Assembly (NCBI GenBank): GCA_001567185.1
Contig: LNFR01000110.1
Location: 62,001-126,000 of the forward strand
Length of the DNA: 64,000 nucleotides
From: Bacteroidetes bacterium OLB12
GTDB lineage: Bacteria > Bacteroidota > Bacteroidia > Cytophagales > Cyclobacteriaceae
Reading direction: 5' to 3'
The position numbers and the translations under genes were made by a program. Numbering within the stretch: the first letter of the stretch is position 1; the number at the start of each line of letters is the position of its first letter. The notes beneath the pieces were generated by a model. That model did no database searches, had not been told where the DNA came from, and worked only from the letters and a program-made list of their open reading frames with translations. This document shows positions 20,859 through 30,679 of this stretch, one piece after another.

Positions 20859-21924
20859 GCCTACACGCATACAATGGATTACAGCTGTGTTTCCACTTCC
20901 GCTGGTGGTAATTCTTTTTTTGTACCTGCTGATTGATTTTTCTACACTTGACAGGGGCAACCTGATCCTGCTTTTATTGTTGTTTACCCCAATCAGCGTT
21001 TGCTCGTGGTACACCTGTGTATTGGTTAACAACTTTATAACCCGGAAGTTTCCCCGGGAAACAGAAACCACCAAAAGAGCACTCATATTATTATTTGCGC
21101 AAGTCAGTATTCATTTCATTACTGTGATTGGTTTGGCGCTTTTCATTTTAAACGGGATTATAGATTTTTCATTTTTAAATATAAATTTTGTTAATGAAAA
21201 TTTCTTGCCTGCAATACTCCTGGGCCCTGTTTTTAATATCATCTTTACCATTATCTGGCAGGTAGAATATATTTTCAACAAGTGGAAGACAACTCTTGCA
21301 GAAAAAGAATACATGGAGCATGAATTGTTGCAACAGGAATTTGACAGACTGAAACTGCAATTAAATCCACATTTTTTGTTTAACAATCTAAATGTGCTTT
21401 CGTCTCTGATTTCAGAAGATAAAGAAAAAGCATCTTATTATTTAGATGAATTGAGCAAGATATACCGTTATTTATTGAGACGGGGCAATGAAGACTTGGC
21501 AACACTTGAAGATGAGTTTGCGTTTATTCGTTCGTACGCAGCGCTTTTGAAAATACGTTTTGGAAAAGCAGTGCAAATGAACATTGAAGCCGATGCCGGA
21601 AAAATAAGTGGTCTGTTGCCAATGTTGTCATTGCAACTACTGGTAGAAAATGCGATTAAACATAATATCGCAAGCAAAACTTCTCCCTTAAGAATTAATA
21701 TCAGAAACGTTAATCACAGTTATATTGAAGTAACAAATAACCTGCAGCGAAAACAATTTTCTGTGCCATCCAACAATGTTGGGCTTGCCAATATCCAAAC
21801 CAAATACCGCATGCTGAATATTGAAAACATGACGGTGATACAAACCGTGGATAATTTTGAGGTGAAGCTGCCGATAATTAAATTAGAATATAAAGAGAAT
21901 AAACATGAATATACTCATAATTGA
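20845..21924 (+). CDS. LytS-like membrane sensor histidine kinase
   Basis: 359 residues with four membrane helices (about residues 12-140), a linker helix, and the His_kinase domain: LQLNPHFLFNNLNVLSS with H176, ELSKIYRYLLR, N box LQLLVENAIKHN, and the nucleotide-lid motif NNVGLANIQTKYRML. It autophosphorylates and passes phosphate to a LytTR-type regulator, which follows with a 20-base overlap. It overlaps the degenerate paralogue upstream by 14 bases, so all three genes should be translated together. The stimulus is unknown. Confidence 0.92.
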   Translation: MSIYKPTRIQWITAVFPLPLVVILFLYLLIDFSTLDRGNLILLLLLFTPISVCSWYTCVLVNNFITRKFPRETETTKRALILLFAQVSIHFITVIGLALFILNGIIDFSFLNINFVNENFLPAILLGPVFNIIFTIIWQVEYIFNKWKTTLAEKEYMEHELLQQEFDRLKLQLNPHFLFNNLNVLSSLISEDKEKASYYLDELSKIYRYLLRRGNEDLATLEDEFAFIRSYAALLKIRFGKAVQMNIEADAGKISGLLPMLSLQLLVENAIKHNIASKTSPLRINIRNVNHSYIEVTNNLQRKQFSVPSNNVGLANIQTKYRMLNIENMTVIQTVDNFEVKLPIIKLEYKENKHEYTHN

Positions 21925-22677
21925 AGACGAAGAATTAGCAGTAACAAAGCTTAAAAAGACACTTGCCGATGTTGCCCCAGATGCAATAGTGATGGGTGTA
22001 ACCGATAGCATTTCTGCTTCTATCCAATGGCTGGAAGAAAACCCTCACCCTGATATTATATTATCAGATATTGAACTTACCGATGGACAGAGCTTTGAGA
22101 TTTTCCGAAATCTAACGGTAGAGAGTATGCTCATTTTTATCACCTCGTATGATGAGTATGCTATGCAGGCATTCAAATTGAATAGCATTGATTACCTGTT
22201 AAAGCCAGTTCAGAAAGATGAGTTGAGGGCAGCCATCGAAAAATACAGACGACTTTATGGACATTCTAAAACCAATGCCGTGTCCGATTCAAAAGATATT
22301 GAACAATTGCTGCGTTCTTTTCGATTAGTACAACCGGTTCAATACAGAAAGCGATTTCTGGTTAAGAGCTTGCAAAAATTAATATCGATATCCATAGAGG
22401 ATATTGGATATTTTTATTTTGAAGAGCTCACCTTCTTTAAAACATTCGATAATAAAGCGTATGTGGTAGATTATACGTTGGATGAGATTGAAGCAATGGT
22501 AGATCCTGAAACTTTTTCCGAACCAGCCGTTCATATATCGTTTCCTTACAAAGTATTCAGAGAATTGAGGATTACTTTGGTAACAGACTTTCTCTGAAAT
22601 TAATACCCGAAAATGAAAAAGAAGCATTGGTAAGCCGCGAAAAAGTGAATGCATTTAAAAAGTGGTTAGGCAAATAA
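21905..22677 (+). CDS. LytTR-family response regulator, frameshifted
   Basis: The repaired product is about 257 residues. The receiver domain has D8/E9 and phosphoacceptor D55 in LSDIELTDG, T in LIFITSYDEY and K in YLLKPVQ. The LytTR DNA-binding domain starts about residue 145 (RFLVKSLQKLISISIEDIGY). The frame is lost in the T5 run 22513-22517; with one more T it reads PETFFRTSRSYIVSLQSI and continues to KKWLGK, the normal LytTR end. It is the partner of the two overlapping LytS-like genes upstream. Confidence 0.92.
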
Positions 22678-23134
22678 CGGCCAATAGGTAACTGAACAGT
22701 AGGGTATTATGGAAACAGAAGGTGTCTGCCAATGAGGTAATCTAATCAACCAGAACAAAAACATTCGACACATATAGTCATTAACAATGATCACTTTAAC
22801 AAGCCCATTTTCCAATTGAACTATACCGCCCGAACGGGATTTTGGCTGGAAAATGAAATCATTAAACACCGCTAAAACCAATTTTATCAGGCCTTTGATT
22901 TTTAATAAAGCAATGGCAACCGCTTGATTGAAACATAACATTAAGTAGGTCGGGAATTTCGAGTTCTTTTTCCTGAGTTTTTGATGCGAAGGAAAATTGA
23001 AATAATGGTGTTATGCTCTCCACAGTTCAAACAGATTGTTCTTACAATTCATTCAGTATTTTCTACAATTCAGCAAAATATATCTATGCCAGGCAAGTCA
23101 TACCCACCACCTTTGATCTGTAATTTTTAATAAA
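22678..23134. other. 457-base gap without a supported gene
   Basis: A reverse-strand frame of 91 codons exists (22666-22941) but overlaps the end of the regulator gene, has no family resemblance and uses rare-looking composition, so I did not call it. The remainder is AT-rich with no clear terminator, repeat or RNA structure. Confidence 0.4.
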
Positions 23135-24112
23135 ATGAAAAATAAAGTTTATGGAATAGCACTCGGTATACTTACCGTTGTTTTTATTGGAGTTGGGTTT
23201 ACAGGCACTTATGTGAAAATGTTTTTGCCCAATGTAAATCCACCAGCCGATATAAAGATTGAGCCAACATCTGAAATGATAGCGCGCGGCCGTTATCTGG
23301 CAAACCATGTAACAGTATGTATGGACTGTCATAGTTCGCGCGACTGGTCAAAGTTTGCCGGGCCAATAACAGATAACCCGGGTAGTGGTGGCGAAAAGTT
23401 TGGAAAGGAAATGGGTTTTCCGGGTACTATTTACACACCCAATATTACACCGTATAATCTGGCCAACTGGACCGATGGCGAACTGTTCCGGGCTATTACT
23501 ACAGGTGTAAACAAAGAAGGAGAAGCGCTATTTCCTTTAATGCCATACACGCATTACGGACAAATGGATAAAAACGATATTTATAGTATTATTGCCTATA
23601 TCAGAACGCTTGTACCTGTTCAAAATAATACGGCAGAACGCGAGTTAGATTTTCCTTTGAATTTTTTGGTTAATACTATGCCTAAGGAAGCACAGCCGCA
23701 ATCAATGCCCGAAGAAAGTAACCAGTTGCTATATGGCGCTTATTTAGTAAATGCTGCAGGCTGCATGGATTGCCACAGTAAAACCCATAAGGGAGCGATA
23801 GTAGCTGGTTCGGAGTTTGGCGGTGGCATGGAGTTTAGGCAAGCAGCAGGGGTTGTACGATCGCCCAATATTACTCCCGACAAAGAAACAGGTATAGGCC
23901 AATGGACGAAATATGCATTTGTACAACGTTTCAAAGTATATGCCGACAGTAATTATCAATCACCAACCTATACCCCCAATGATCTGAACAGCCCAATGCC
24001 CTGGCATATGTATGCAGGAATGAAGGAAGCAGATTTAGAATCTATCTATACTTACCTGCAAAGTCTAAAGCCAATTAAAAATTCAGTAACCCGATATGAA
24101 AAAATCAAATAA
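23135..24112 (+). CDS. Di-haem cytochrome c
   Basis: 325 residues with an N-terminal membrane anchor or signal (about residues 5-27). Two haem-binding CxxCH motifs are present: CMDCH at 62-66 and CMDCH at 210-214, each starting a cytochrome c domain of about 130 residues with similar text (TPNITP near 101, SPNITPDKETGIG later). Candidate axial methionines lie in FPLMPYTHY and SPMPWHMY. It resembles membrane-bound cytochrome subunits that accept electrons from periplasmic dehydrogenases. The next gene, an FAD monooxygenase, overlaps by 17 bases, so the two are cotranscribed. Confidence 0.92.
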   Translation: MKNKVYGIALGILTVVFIGVGFTGTYVKMFLPNVNPPADIKIEPTSEMIARGRYLANHVTVCMDCHSSRDWSKFAGPITDNPGSGGEKFGKEMGFPGTIYTPNITPYNLANWTDGELFRAITTGVNKEGEALFPLMPYTHYGQMDKNDIYSIIAYIRTLVPVQNNTAERELDFPLNFLVNTMPKEAQPQSMPEESNQLLYGAYLVNAAGCMDCHSKTHKGAIVAGSEFGGGMEFRQAAGVVRSPNITPDKETGIGQWTKYAFVQRFKVYADSNYQSPTYTPNDLNSPMPWHMYAGMKEADLESIYTYLQSLKPIKNSVTRYEKIK

Positions 24113-25250
24113 TAGGAATGTTGCAATTGTTGGAGGCGGTATTGCCGGATTGGCCGCAGCCATCGCCTTTCGGAAAGCGGGTTATACACCCGTTGTTTTT
24201 GAAGCCGCAGAAACAATGAAACCCGTAGGCGCAGGATTGGGACTTGCCGCCAATGCCATTAAGGCATTTGATAAGCTGGGCATTAAAAATGAAATAGTGG
24301 AAAGAGGAAGAATACTCTCATCCTTTACCATAAAAGATGAAAAAGACAAAACCATTACCTATACCGATAGCCTGAAAATAAGCCGGGAATATGGCATTGA
24401 TAATTTTACCATTCACCGGGCAGCGTTGCACGAAGTGTTGCTGGCACAAATACCGGAGGTAAAACTTTATACAGGTAAAAAGTGTGTTGACTATGTTATA
24501 AAAGAAAACAACGTACAGGTATTGTTTAAAGACGGAAGTAGTTTTGATGCCGATTATCTTATTGTGGCCGATGGCATCCACTCTGCAGTAAGGCAAAAAC
24601 TGGTTCCGGGGTCTGCCCCGCGCTTTGCCGGCTACACCTGCTGGCGGGCCGTTGTGGATAATACCGCATTGAAGATTAATAACAGCTACGAAATTTGGGG
24701 CAGCCAGGGAAGGTTTGGTGCCGTACCGCTGGCCGATAATCAATTGTATTGGTTTGCAACAGTAAATAGTACAGCCAACAATACTAGTTTTAAAAATTTT
24801 ACAATAGCCGATCTGAAAACCTGGTTTGCTAAATACCCGCAGGAGACAGCCGCAATACTAAACTCAACTCCCGATGACGCATTAATATGGAACGACATTA
24901 TTGATCTGAAACCCATTTCGAAATATGCGTTTGGTAATGTGCTGCTGCTGGGCGATGCAGCTCATGCTACTACACCCAATATGGGGCAGGGGGCTTGCCA
25001 GGCAGTAGAAGATGCTGCTGTGTTGTATGATGAACTTTTAAAAGGTGGAGAGCTTAGTAATGTTTTTCTCTCTTTTGAAAAGAGAAGATTGAAACGTACG
25101 CATTTTATTACAAACCAGTCGGCCCGCATTGGTAAGATTGCGCAGGCTACAAATCCATTTATGATAAAAGTTCGTAATGCGCTGTTCCGTTCTTTGCCGG
25201 CAAGTACAAAAGAAAAGCAATTCAAAAAACTATATCAGACTGATTTTTAA
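24096..25250 (+). CDS. FAD-dependent aromatic monooxygenase (PHBH-like)
   Basis: 384 residues. FAD motifs: GGGIAGLAAAIAFRKAGY near residue 13, DG motif VADGIHSAVR, and GDAAHATTPNMGQGACQAVED. These place it in the class A flavin monooxygenases with salicylate or 6-hydroxynicotinate hydroxylases and TetX-like enzymes. The substrate is not predictable. It is distinct from kmo and shares little beyond the FAD fold. No signal peptide, so it is cytoplasmic, whereas its translationally coupled neighbour is an exported cytochrome. Confidence 0.88.
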   Translation: MKKSNNRNVAIVGGGIAGLAAAIAFRKAGYTPVVFEAAETMKPVGAGLGLAANAIKAFDKLGIKNEIVERGRILSSFTIKDEKDKTITYTDSLKISREYGIDNFTIHRAALHEVLLAQIPEVKLYTGKKCVDYVIKENNVQVLFKDGSSFDADYLIVADGIHSAVRQKLVPGSAPRFAGYTCWRAVVDNTALKINNSYEIWGSQGRFGAVPLADNQLYWFATVNSTANNTSFKNFTIADLKTWFAKYPQETAAILNSTPDDALIWNDIIDLKPISKYAFGNVLLLGDAAHATTPNMGQGACQAVEDAAVLYDELLKGGELSNVFLSFEKRRLKRTHFITNQSARIGKIAQATNPFMIKVRNALFRSLPASTKEKQFKKLYQTDF

Positions 25251-25284
25251 AAAAGGCTGTAATACAAATTGCTTATGCTGATTT

Positions 25285-26553
25285 TTATTTCAAGGCTTCA
25301 TTAAAAATTTTTGCAAACCGATACACTTCTTCAAATGTATTGTACAACGGCACCGGGGCTACACGAATTACGGAGGGCTCGCGCCAATCGGCAATAACAC
25401 CGGCTTTGGTTAGTACATCGAAAACTTTTTTGCCTTGTTGCTTCATGTAGATGGAAAGCTGACAACCGCGTGCCCGTTTATCGGAAGGAGTTAGAACTAA
25501 AAATTTTTCGCCCACATAGCCGGTTTGGTTTAGCAGGTATTCAAGATAACCTGTTAATAAAATGCTTTTTGTTTGCAGATGTTTTATTCCTGCTTGCCTG
25601 AAAATTTCTAACGAAGCTAACAACGCAGCAGCGGGCAGTACCGGGTGGTTTGAAAGTTGCCAGCCATCTGCACCCGCCATGGGTATAAAACCCTTTTTCA
25701 TTTGGAAACGCTCTTGTTCATGATGGCCCCACCAGCCAGCAAAACGCGGTAAGTTAAAACGTTTAGCATGGCGCTCATGAACAAAAACTCCGGCCACAGC
25801 ACCGGGCCCCGCATTTAAATATTTGTAGCTGCACCAAACAGCAAAATCAACCTGATCTTTATGAAGATTAAGTTTAACATTGCCCATGGCATGTGCCAGG
25901 TCAAACCCTACCACCGCACCGGCAGCATGGCCGGCCTGTGTAATTTTTCTAATATCGAAAAGCTGACCCGTATAATATTGTACCCCTCCAAAAATTACTA
26001 AAGCAAGTTCATCTTTATGTTGATGAATTGCCGAAAGAATATCTTCGGTGCGTACGGTGTACTCGTGTTTGCGCGGGTTTAATTCAATAATAGTTTTATC
26101 GGGATCAAAGCCATGAAATTTTACTTGCGATTCGAGGGCGTATTGATCGGATGAAAAGGCTCCGGCTTCTGTAATTATTTTAAATCTGCTTTTTGTTGGC
26201 CGATAAAATGAAACCATCAACAGGTGCAAATTTACTGTGAGGTGATTCATGGCTACCACTTCGGCCGGTTTGGCCCCGGCAAGCAATGCCAATCCTTTTT
26301 TCGTGAACTTGTGATAATACAACCACGGGCGTTTGCTGTGCAAATGACCTTCTACACCCAGTTGGGCCCAGTCGGTTAATTCTTCGGTTAAAAATTGCCT
26401 GGTTGATTTCGGCTGAAGCCCCAGCGAATTACCAGTAAAATAAAGGGCTGTTTTGCCTTTTACTTTTGGAAGATGAAATAGTGCACGAAATTTTTTAAGC
26501 GGATCGGTACGATCAAGGGTACGGGCAAACGCAAGCGTATTTTCAAATTGCAT
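25285..26553 (-). CDS. kynU: Kynureninase
   Basis: 422 residues, normal for KynU. The sequence has FTGNSLGLQPKSTRQFLTEE near the start, WAQLGVEGHLHSKRPW, and the PLP-lysine region FAVWCSYKYLNAGPGAVAG. It hydrolyses 3-hydroxykynurenine to 3-hydroxyanthranilate and alanine. On this strand it is the last gene of haaO-ogt-kynU, following ogt by 21 bases. With kmo and haaO it covers three successive steps of the kynurenine pathway. Confidence 0.96.
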   Translation of the reverse strand: MQFENTLAFARTLDRTDPLKKFRALFHLPKVKGKTALYFTGNSLGLQPKSTRQFLTEELTDWAQLGVEGHLHSKRPWLYYHKFTKKGLALLAGAKPAEVVAMNHLTVNLHLLMVSFYRPTKSRFKIITEAGAFSSDQYALESQVKFHGFDPDKTIIELNPRKHEYTVRTEDILSAIHQHKDELALVIFGGVQYYTGQLFDIRKITQAGHAAGAVVGFDLAHAMGNVKLNLHKDQVDFAVWCSYKYLNAGPGAVAGVFVHERHAKRFNLPRFAGWWGHHEQERFQMKKGFIPMAGADGWQLSNHPVLPAAALLASLEIFRQAGIKHLQTKSILLTGYLEYLLNQTGYVGEKFLVLTPSDKRARGCQLSIYMKQQGKKVFDVLTKAGVIADWREPSVIRVAPVPLYNTFEEVYRFAKIFNEALK

Positions 26554-26574
26554 GCTGAAAATTAATTTATTTGT

Positions 26575-27064
26575 TCAGAACAATGAAAGTTGTTTTAATA
26601 CAGCGCCTTCGTGCTCCAATAACCATTGTTTGTTTTCTAATCCACCTCCATAGCCGGTAAGGTTACCATTCTTACCAATTACCCGGTGGCAAGGCACCAC
26701 GATGGCAATCGGGTTTTGTCCATTGGCAAGCCCAACCGCACGGATCGATTTTATATCGCCTACACGAACGGCAAGTTCTTCGTACGAAATGGTTGTGCCA
26801 TACGGTATATGCAGCAGCTCCTGCCAAACCCGGGTTTGAAATTCAGTTCCGCGAAAGCCAAGATTGAACGAAAAAAAATTTACGTCCTTTTGTAAAATAC
26901 TCATTCAACTCCGCCAGGCATTGGTCAATTACAGGTGTTATGCTTTCTGTTCCGTACGCTTTTTTCCAAAAACCAATGCGGGTTATGCTTTCTCCTTCCG
27001 ATTCAATAATTAAATCACCCACCGGGCTATTTCTGTAATAAGCAATTCCTTTTTGAGTACTCAT
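26575..27064 (-). CDS. ogt: Methylated-DNA--protein-cysteine methyltransferase, frameshifted
   Basis: The repaired product is about 162 residues starting MSTQKGIAYYRNSPVGDLII. The C-terminal half has the active-site motif VPCHRVIGKNG with the alkyl-accepting cysteine, and VGLANGQNP and YGGGLENKQWLLEHE. It transfers the methyl group from O6-methylguanine to itself. An A8 run at 26871-26878 (T8 on the coding strand) breaks the frame; with seven the text reads RKFFSFNLGFRGTEF. It lies between two kynurenine genes with gaps of 38 and 21 bases. Confidence 0.92.
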
Positions 27065-27102
27065 GCTGGAAGGCAAACCGCCAATGGCTGCACTTTATGA
27101 GT

Positions 27103-27633
27103 TTAAACAAACCTGGGATCGGTTTCCATTACGGTGCCACAGTTTTTACAGGTGCGTAATTCTTGCGAGCCATAAAAATCGCGGAAGCGGGGAAGAAAAT
27201 CCTTTTCAATGTTTTCTAAATGAAATTTGTATTCATGTAACTTATGATTGCAGGCATCGCAATACCAGATCAGGCGGTCTTCAAAGGTTGGATCTTCGCG
27301 TTTGCATTCAATTACCAACCAACCGTATGGGCGGGCCGTTCCGGCCGGTGCGGAGTATTAGCGGGTAGCAAAAACATTTCTCCTTCTTTGATGGGGATAT
27401 CAACTGCTTTACCATCTTCTTGTATGCGCACGTTAATGTTCCCTTCCAACTGGTAGAATAACTCTTCGGTTTGATTGAAATGATAATCTTTGCGTGCGTT
27501 TGGCCCACCTACAATCATCACAATATAATCACCGGCATCGGCATATAGATTTTTTATTTCCAACAGGCGGCTTAAGCAGATCACGATTCTCCGTAATCCA
27601 CTGTTTTAGGTTAAATGGTTTTCTGATAGCCAT
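27103..27633 (-). CDS. haaO: 3-Hydroxyanthranilate 3,4-dioxygenase, two frameshifts
   Basis: The repaired product is 176 residues starting MAIRKPFNLKQWITENRD. The cupin core shows GPNARKDYHFNQTEELFYQL and GEMFLLPANTPHRPERPA, giving the iron ligands. The C-terminus has a second, rubredoxin-like iron site with CDAC and CKNC, typical of bacterial HAAO. It opens the ring of 3-hydroxyanthranilate to aminocarboxymuconate semialdehyde. Two breaks: an extra base in T6 at 27550-27555 and a missing base near 27314-27324; fixing both restores GNKNLYADAGDY and HTVGLVIECKRE. It is first in haaO-ogt-kynU and divergent from the SDR gene. Confidence 0.92.
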
Positions 27634-27673
27634 GTGGGTAACAGTTAATTGTTTTGTAATCGTATGGGTTTAA

Positions 27674-27706
27674 TTGCTACTGGAAAGTTAGTGTTCTTTA
27701 TCTTTA
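27674..27706 (+). promoter_or_regulatory. Candidate promoter of the SDR gene
   Basis: TTG at 27674-27676, a 22-base spacer, TATCTTTA at 27699-27706, and the start codon 17 bases later. It lies in the 89-base divergent region between haaO and the SDR gene, where one regulator could control both directions. Confidence 0.4.
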
Positions 27707-27722
27707 CTGAAAAACTAATTTT

Positions 27723-28505
27723 ATGAATCTGAACCTTACTGGAAAAACAGCAATTGTATGCGGAAGCACACAAGGTATTGGTAAGGCAGCGGCCATTGAA
27801 TTGGCCACATTGGGGGCAACCGTTACGCTGATCGCCCGCGATGAGGAAAAACTGAAGCAAACAATCCGCGAACTGCCAACCATCCACGCATCTCACAACT
27901 ACCTGGTAGCCGATTTCTCCGATCCGGAAACGTTGCGGAAAAAAATAACTGATTTTGTTGCCGGTACTCACGTGCATATTCTTATTAATAATACAGGCGG
28001 ACCTCCGGCCGGGTTAGCGATTGAGGCACAACCCGATGACTTTCTAAAAGCTTTCACCAATCATTTAATCTGCAGTCAGATTTTAGTACAGGCCGTAGTA
28101 CCCACCATGAAGCTGGAAAAATTCGGGCGCATTGTTAATGTAATTTCAACATCTGTAAAAATTCCCATAAAAGGTTTAGGTGTATCCAACACCATTCGTG
28201 GAGCGGTTGCAAATTGGGCAAAAACCTTGTCGGTAGAGTTGGGGCCTTTTGGAATTACGGTAAACAATGTACTGCCGGGGTCCACCCTTACGGGGCGGCT
28301 CGAGTCATTATTAAAAACAAATGCGGGTAAGTTTGGTAAGTCGTATGAAGAGGTTCGTCAGGATATGATTAAGGAAATACCAGCGGGCCGCATAGCCGAG
28401 CCACACGAAGTGGCCGCAGCCATTGCTTTTTTGGCCAGCCCGGCCGCAAGTTATATCAATGGAATAAACCTTCCGGTTGATGGAGGACGTACCGGAAGTT
28501 TGTAA
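27723..28505 (+). CDS. SDR-family protein lacking the catalytic Tyr-Lys pair
   Basis: 260 residues. The Rossmann motif is present (GSTQGIGKAAA near residue 14) and NNTGGPP replaces NNAG at 89. The usual YxxxK catalytic motif should fall at residues 155-159, but this reads SNTIR, with serine for tyrosine and arginine for lysine; S142 and S144 precede it. The C-terminus (INLPVDGGRTGSL) is ordinary. It therefore binds a nucleotide but may not be a classical oxidoreductase. Divergent from haaO and on the same strand as the aminomuconate-semialdehyde dehydrogenase, so a role in kynurenine or aminomuconate metabolism is inferred. Confidence 0.88.
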   Translation: MNLNLTGKTAIVCGSTQGIGKAAAIELATLGATVTLIARDEEKLKQTIRELPTIHASHNYLVADFSDPETLRKKITDFVAGTHVHILINNTGGPPAGLAIEAQPDDFLKAFTNHLICSQILVQAVVPTMKLEKFGRIVNVISTSVKIPIKGLGVSNTIRGAVANWAKTLSVELGPFGITVNNVLPGSTLTGRLESLLKTNAGKFGKSYEEVRQDMIKEIPAGRIAEPHEVAAAIAFLASPAASYINGINLPVDGGRTGSL

Positions 28506-28517
28506 TTTGCCTACTTC

Positions 28518-30592
28518 ATGAAGTTACTGGTTTGCCTTTTAGTTTTTTCAATGGTATTGCAGGCGCAGCCTCCCGTTTTGCTGCAGGAAGATTTCAGCTC
28601 CAACAAAGAAGGGCTTTGGTGGACGGGCAAAGGCGATAACTATACGATTGCGCTTGAACGTGGCAAATACATTGTTACCACTACTCAAAAAAATAAAGGG
28701 CGCTACATCACCATCAGCCCTTATATAGACAGTAAAAAGGATTTTTCAATTGAGGCAACATTTGTACAAAAATCCGGTTCGGATGACAATGGTTTTGGAT
28801 TAATGTGGGGCGATAACGCAAATGGCAAGTATCATGATTTTACTATTGCCACAACCGGATACTTTCGCATTCTGAGCCCCGAGGTGCACCCCAAACTAAA
28901 TGAATGGATTGCTACCAAAGTTAACCCACTGGGCCAGGCGAATACATTAAAGATAGAGCAACAGAAAGGACGGTTGTATTTTTATATAAATAATCAGCAA
29001 GTACTGGAAACAACCGCATTGCCCCTTTATGGTACACGGCTGGGGTTTATTGCGCACACCAATATGATTTTGGAGATCGACAATCTTATCATTCGGCATG
29101 ATTTGAAATTAACCTGCCGCCTAATCTTACCAGGGGGCTGGTAAAAGAAAACCTGGGGCCGCAGGTAAATTCACCGTACGATGATTTGGGTCCGATAATT
29201 ACTGCAGATGGAAGAACCATCTATTTTGGACGTGAAAACTCGCCCGATAATATAGGAGGAATAAACGATGGCGAAGATATTTATGTAACCACCAGCATGG
29301 ATGGTGTTACCTGGAGCAAAAGTAAAAACCTGGGCCCACCGATTAACGATGCCGAAGTTAATAACATGGCAGCAGTTAGTGCAGATAATAACATGTTAAT
29401 GTTTTGCCGGTTTGATGGCTTTCAGGTTAGAAAACGTACCAAAGAGGGTTGGTCTGAGCCCGAATACCTGAATGTGCGTTTTAAGAATGAAGCAAAAACG
29501 ATGGAAGCGAACCTGTCATCCGATGGAAAGGCAATTGTATTTACATCCAAACTTGCTCAAAATCTTTTTTACAATCCGGCCGATGATGTACTTGAAAAAG
29601 ATATTTATGTAACCCTGCAAGACGAAAAGGGAAACTGGGGTGCCCCCATAAACCTGGGTAAACAAATCAATACTTCGGGCGATGAACTTTCGCCCTTTCT
29701 GGCAGCCGATGGCCGTACGTTATACTTTGCTACTAACGGCAGGCCCGGCTATGGCAATTACGATATCTTTATGAGTAAGCGCACAGGTAATTCATGGACC
29801 GACTGGACCGAACCGGTTAACCTGGGCCCGGAAATAAATACAGTTGATTTTGATGCGTATTATACGTTATCAGCCGCAGCAGATTATGCCATTATGGTTA
29901 GTAATCGTAATTCGATTGGAGCTTCGGACCTGGTGCGCATAAAATTGCCGAAAGAGCTAAAGCCCGATCCGGTTGTATTGCTGATGGGACGGACACTCAA
30001 CGCCAAAACAAAAGAACCTGTAAGTGCAGATATTTTATTTGAAGATTTAACTGCACGCAAAGAGGTAGGCGTGGCAAGGTCCGATCCAAAAACCGGATCG
30101 TACCGCATTACGCTGGCAATGGATAAAAATTACGGCATACGGGCACAGGCAAAAGGATTTCTCTCTGTAAACGAAAATTTTGAGCTGGCATCGGTAACAG
30201 AATACAAAGAAATAAGCAAAGATTTGTTATTGGTTCCGATTGTGGTTGGCGAAAGTGTTATGCTTAACAATGTTTTTTTTCAGCAAGGACGCCCCACCTT
30301 AAAACCAGAGTCGTTTCCGGAACTGGATCGCCTGGTCGAAATCATGCAGGAAAACCCCACCGTAAATATTGAATTGGGAGGCCACACCGATAACGTAGGT
30401 AATAAGGAAGCATTAAGAGCACTTTCCGAAAATCGGGTGAAGGCCGTAAAGGAGTACCTTGTGTCAAAAGGAATCAGTAAAGACCGGATTAGCGGGAAGG
30501 GATATGGAGGGGCCATACCGATGGTGCCCAATACAAGTGAAGCCAACCGACAACGAAACAGGAGAGTGGAGTTTAAAATTGTGAAAAAGTAA
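28518..30592 (+). CDS. OmpA-family envelope protein with PD40 repeats, frameshifted (copy 1)
   Basis: The repaired product is about 691 residues: signal peptide (MKLLVCLLVFSMVLQAQP), a jelly-roll domain to about 195 (FSIEATFVQKSGSDDNGFGL), PD40 propeller-like repeats (GRTIYFGRENSPDN, GRTLYFATNGRPGYG), a carboxypeptidase-regulatory beta domain (LNAKTKEPVSADILFEDL), and a C-terminal OmpA peptidoglycan-binding domain (GGHTDNVGNKEALRALSENR, QRNRRVEFKIVKK). The next gene is a close paralogue with the same order of domains. A missing A in 29106-29108 breaks the frame; restored text is HDLKINLPPNLTRGLVKENLG, matching the paralogue. It starts 13 bases after the SDR gene. Confidence 0.9.
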
Positions 30593-30679
30593 TCCGTGCC
30601 AGCACGTATTTAAGGTACCGCCATCAGGGTATTGATGAGTAGATTGAATAAACGTTATTTCAGATTTTCTTTTTAAACT

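Noticed and set aside
22666-22941. 91-codon reverse-strand gene
   Set aside because: It overlaps the end of the repaired LytTR regulator, and shows no recognisable domain or upstream promoter.
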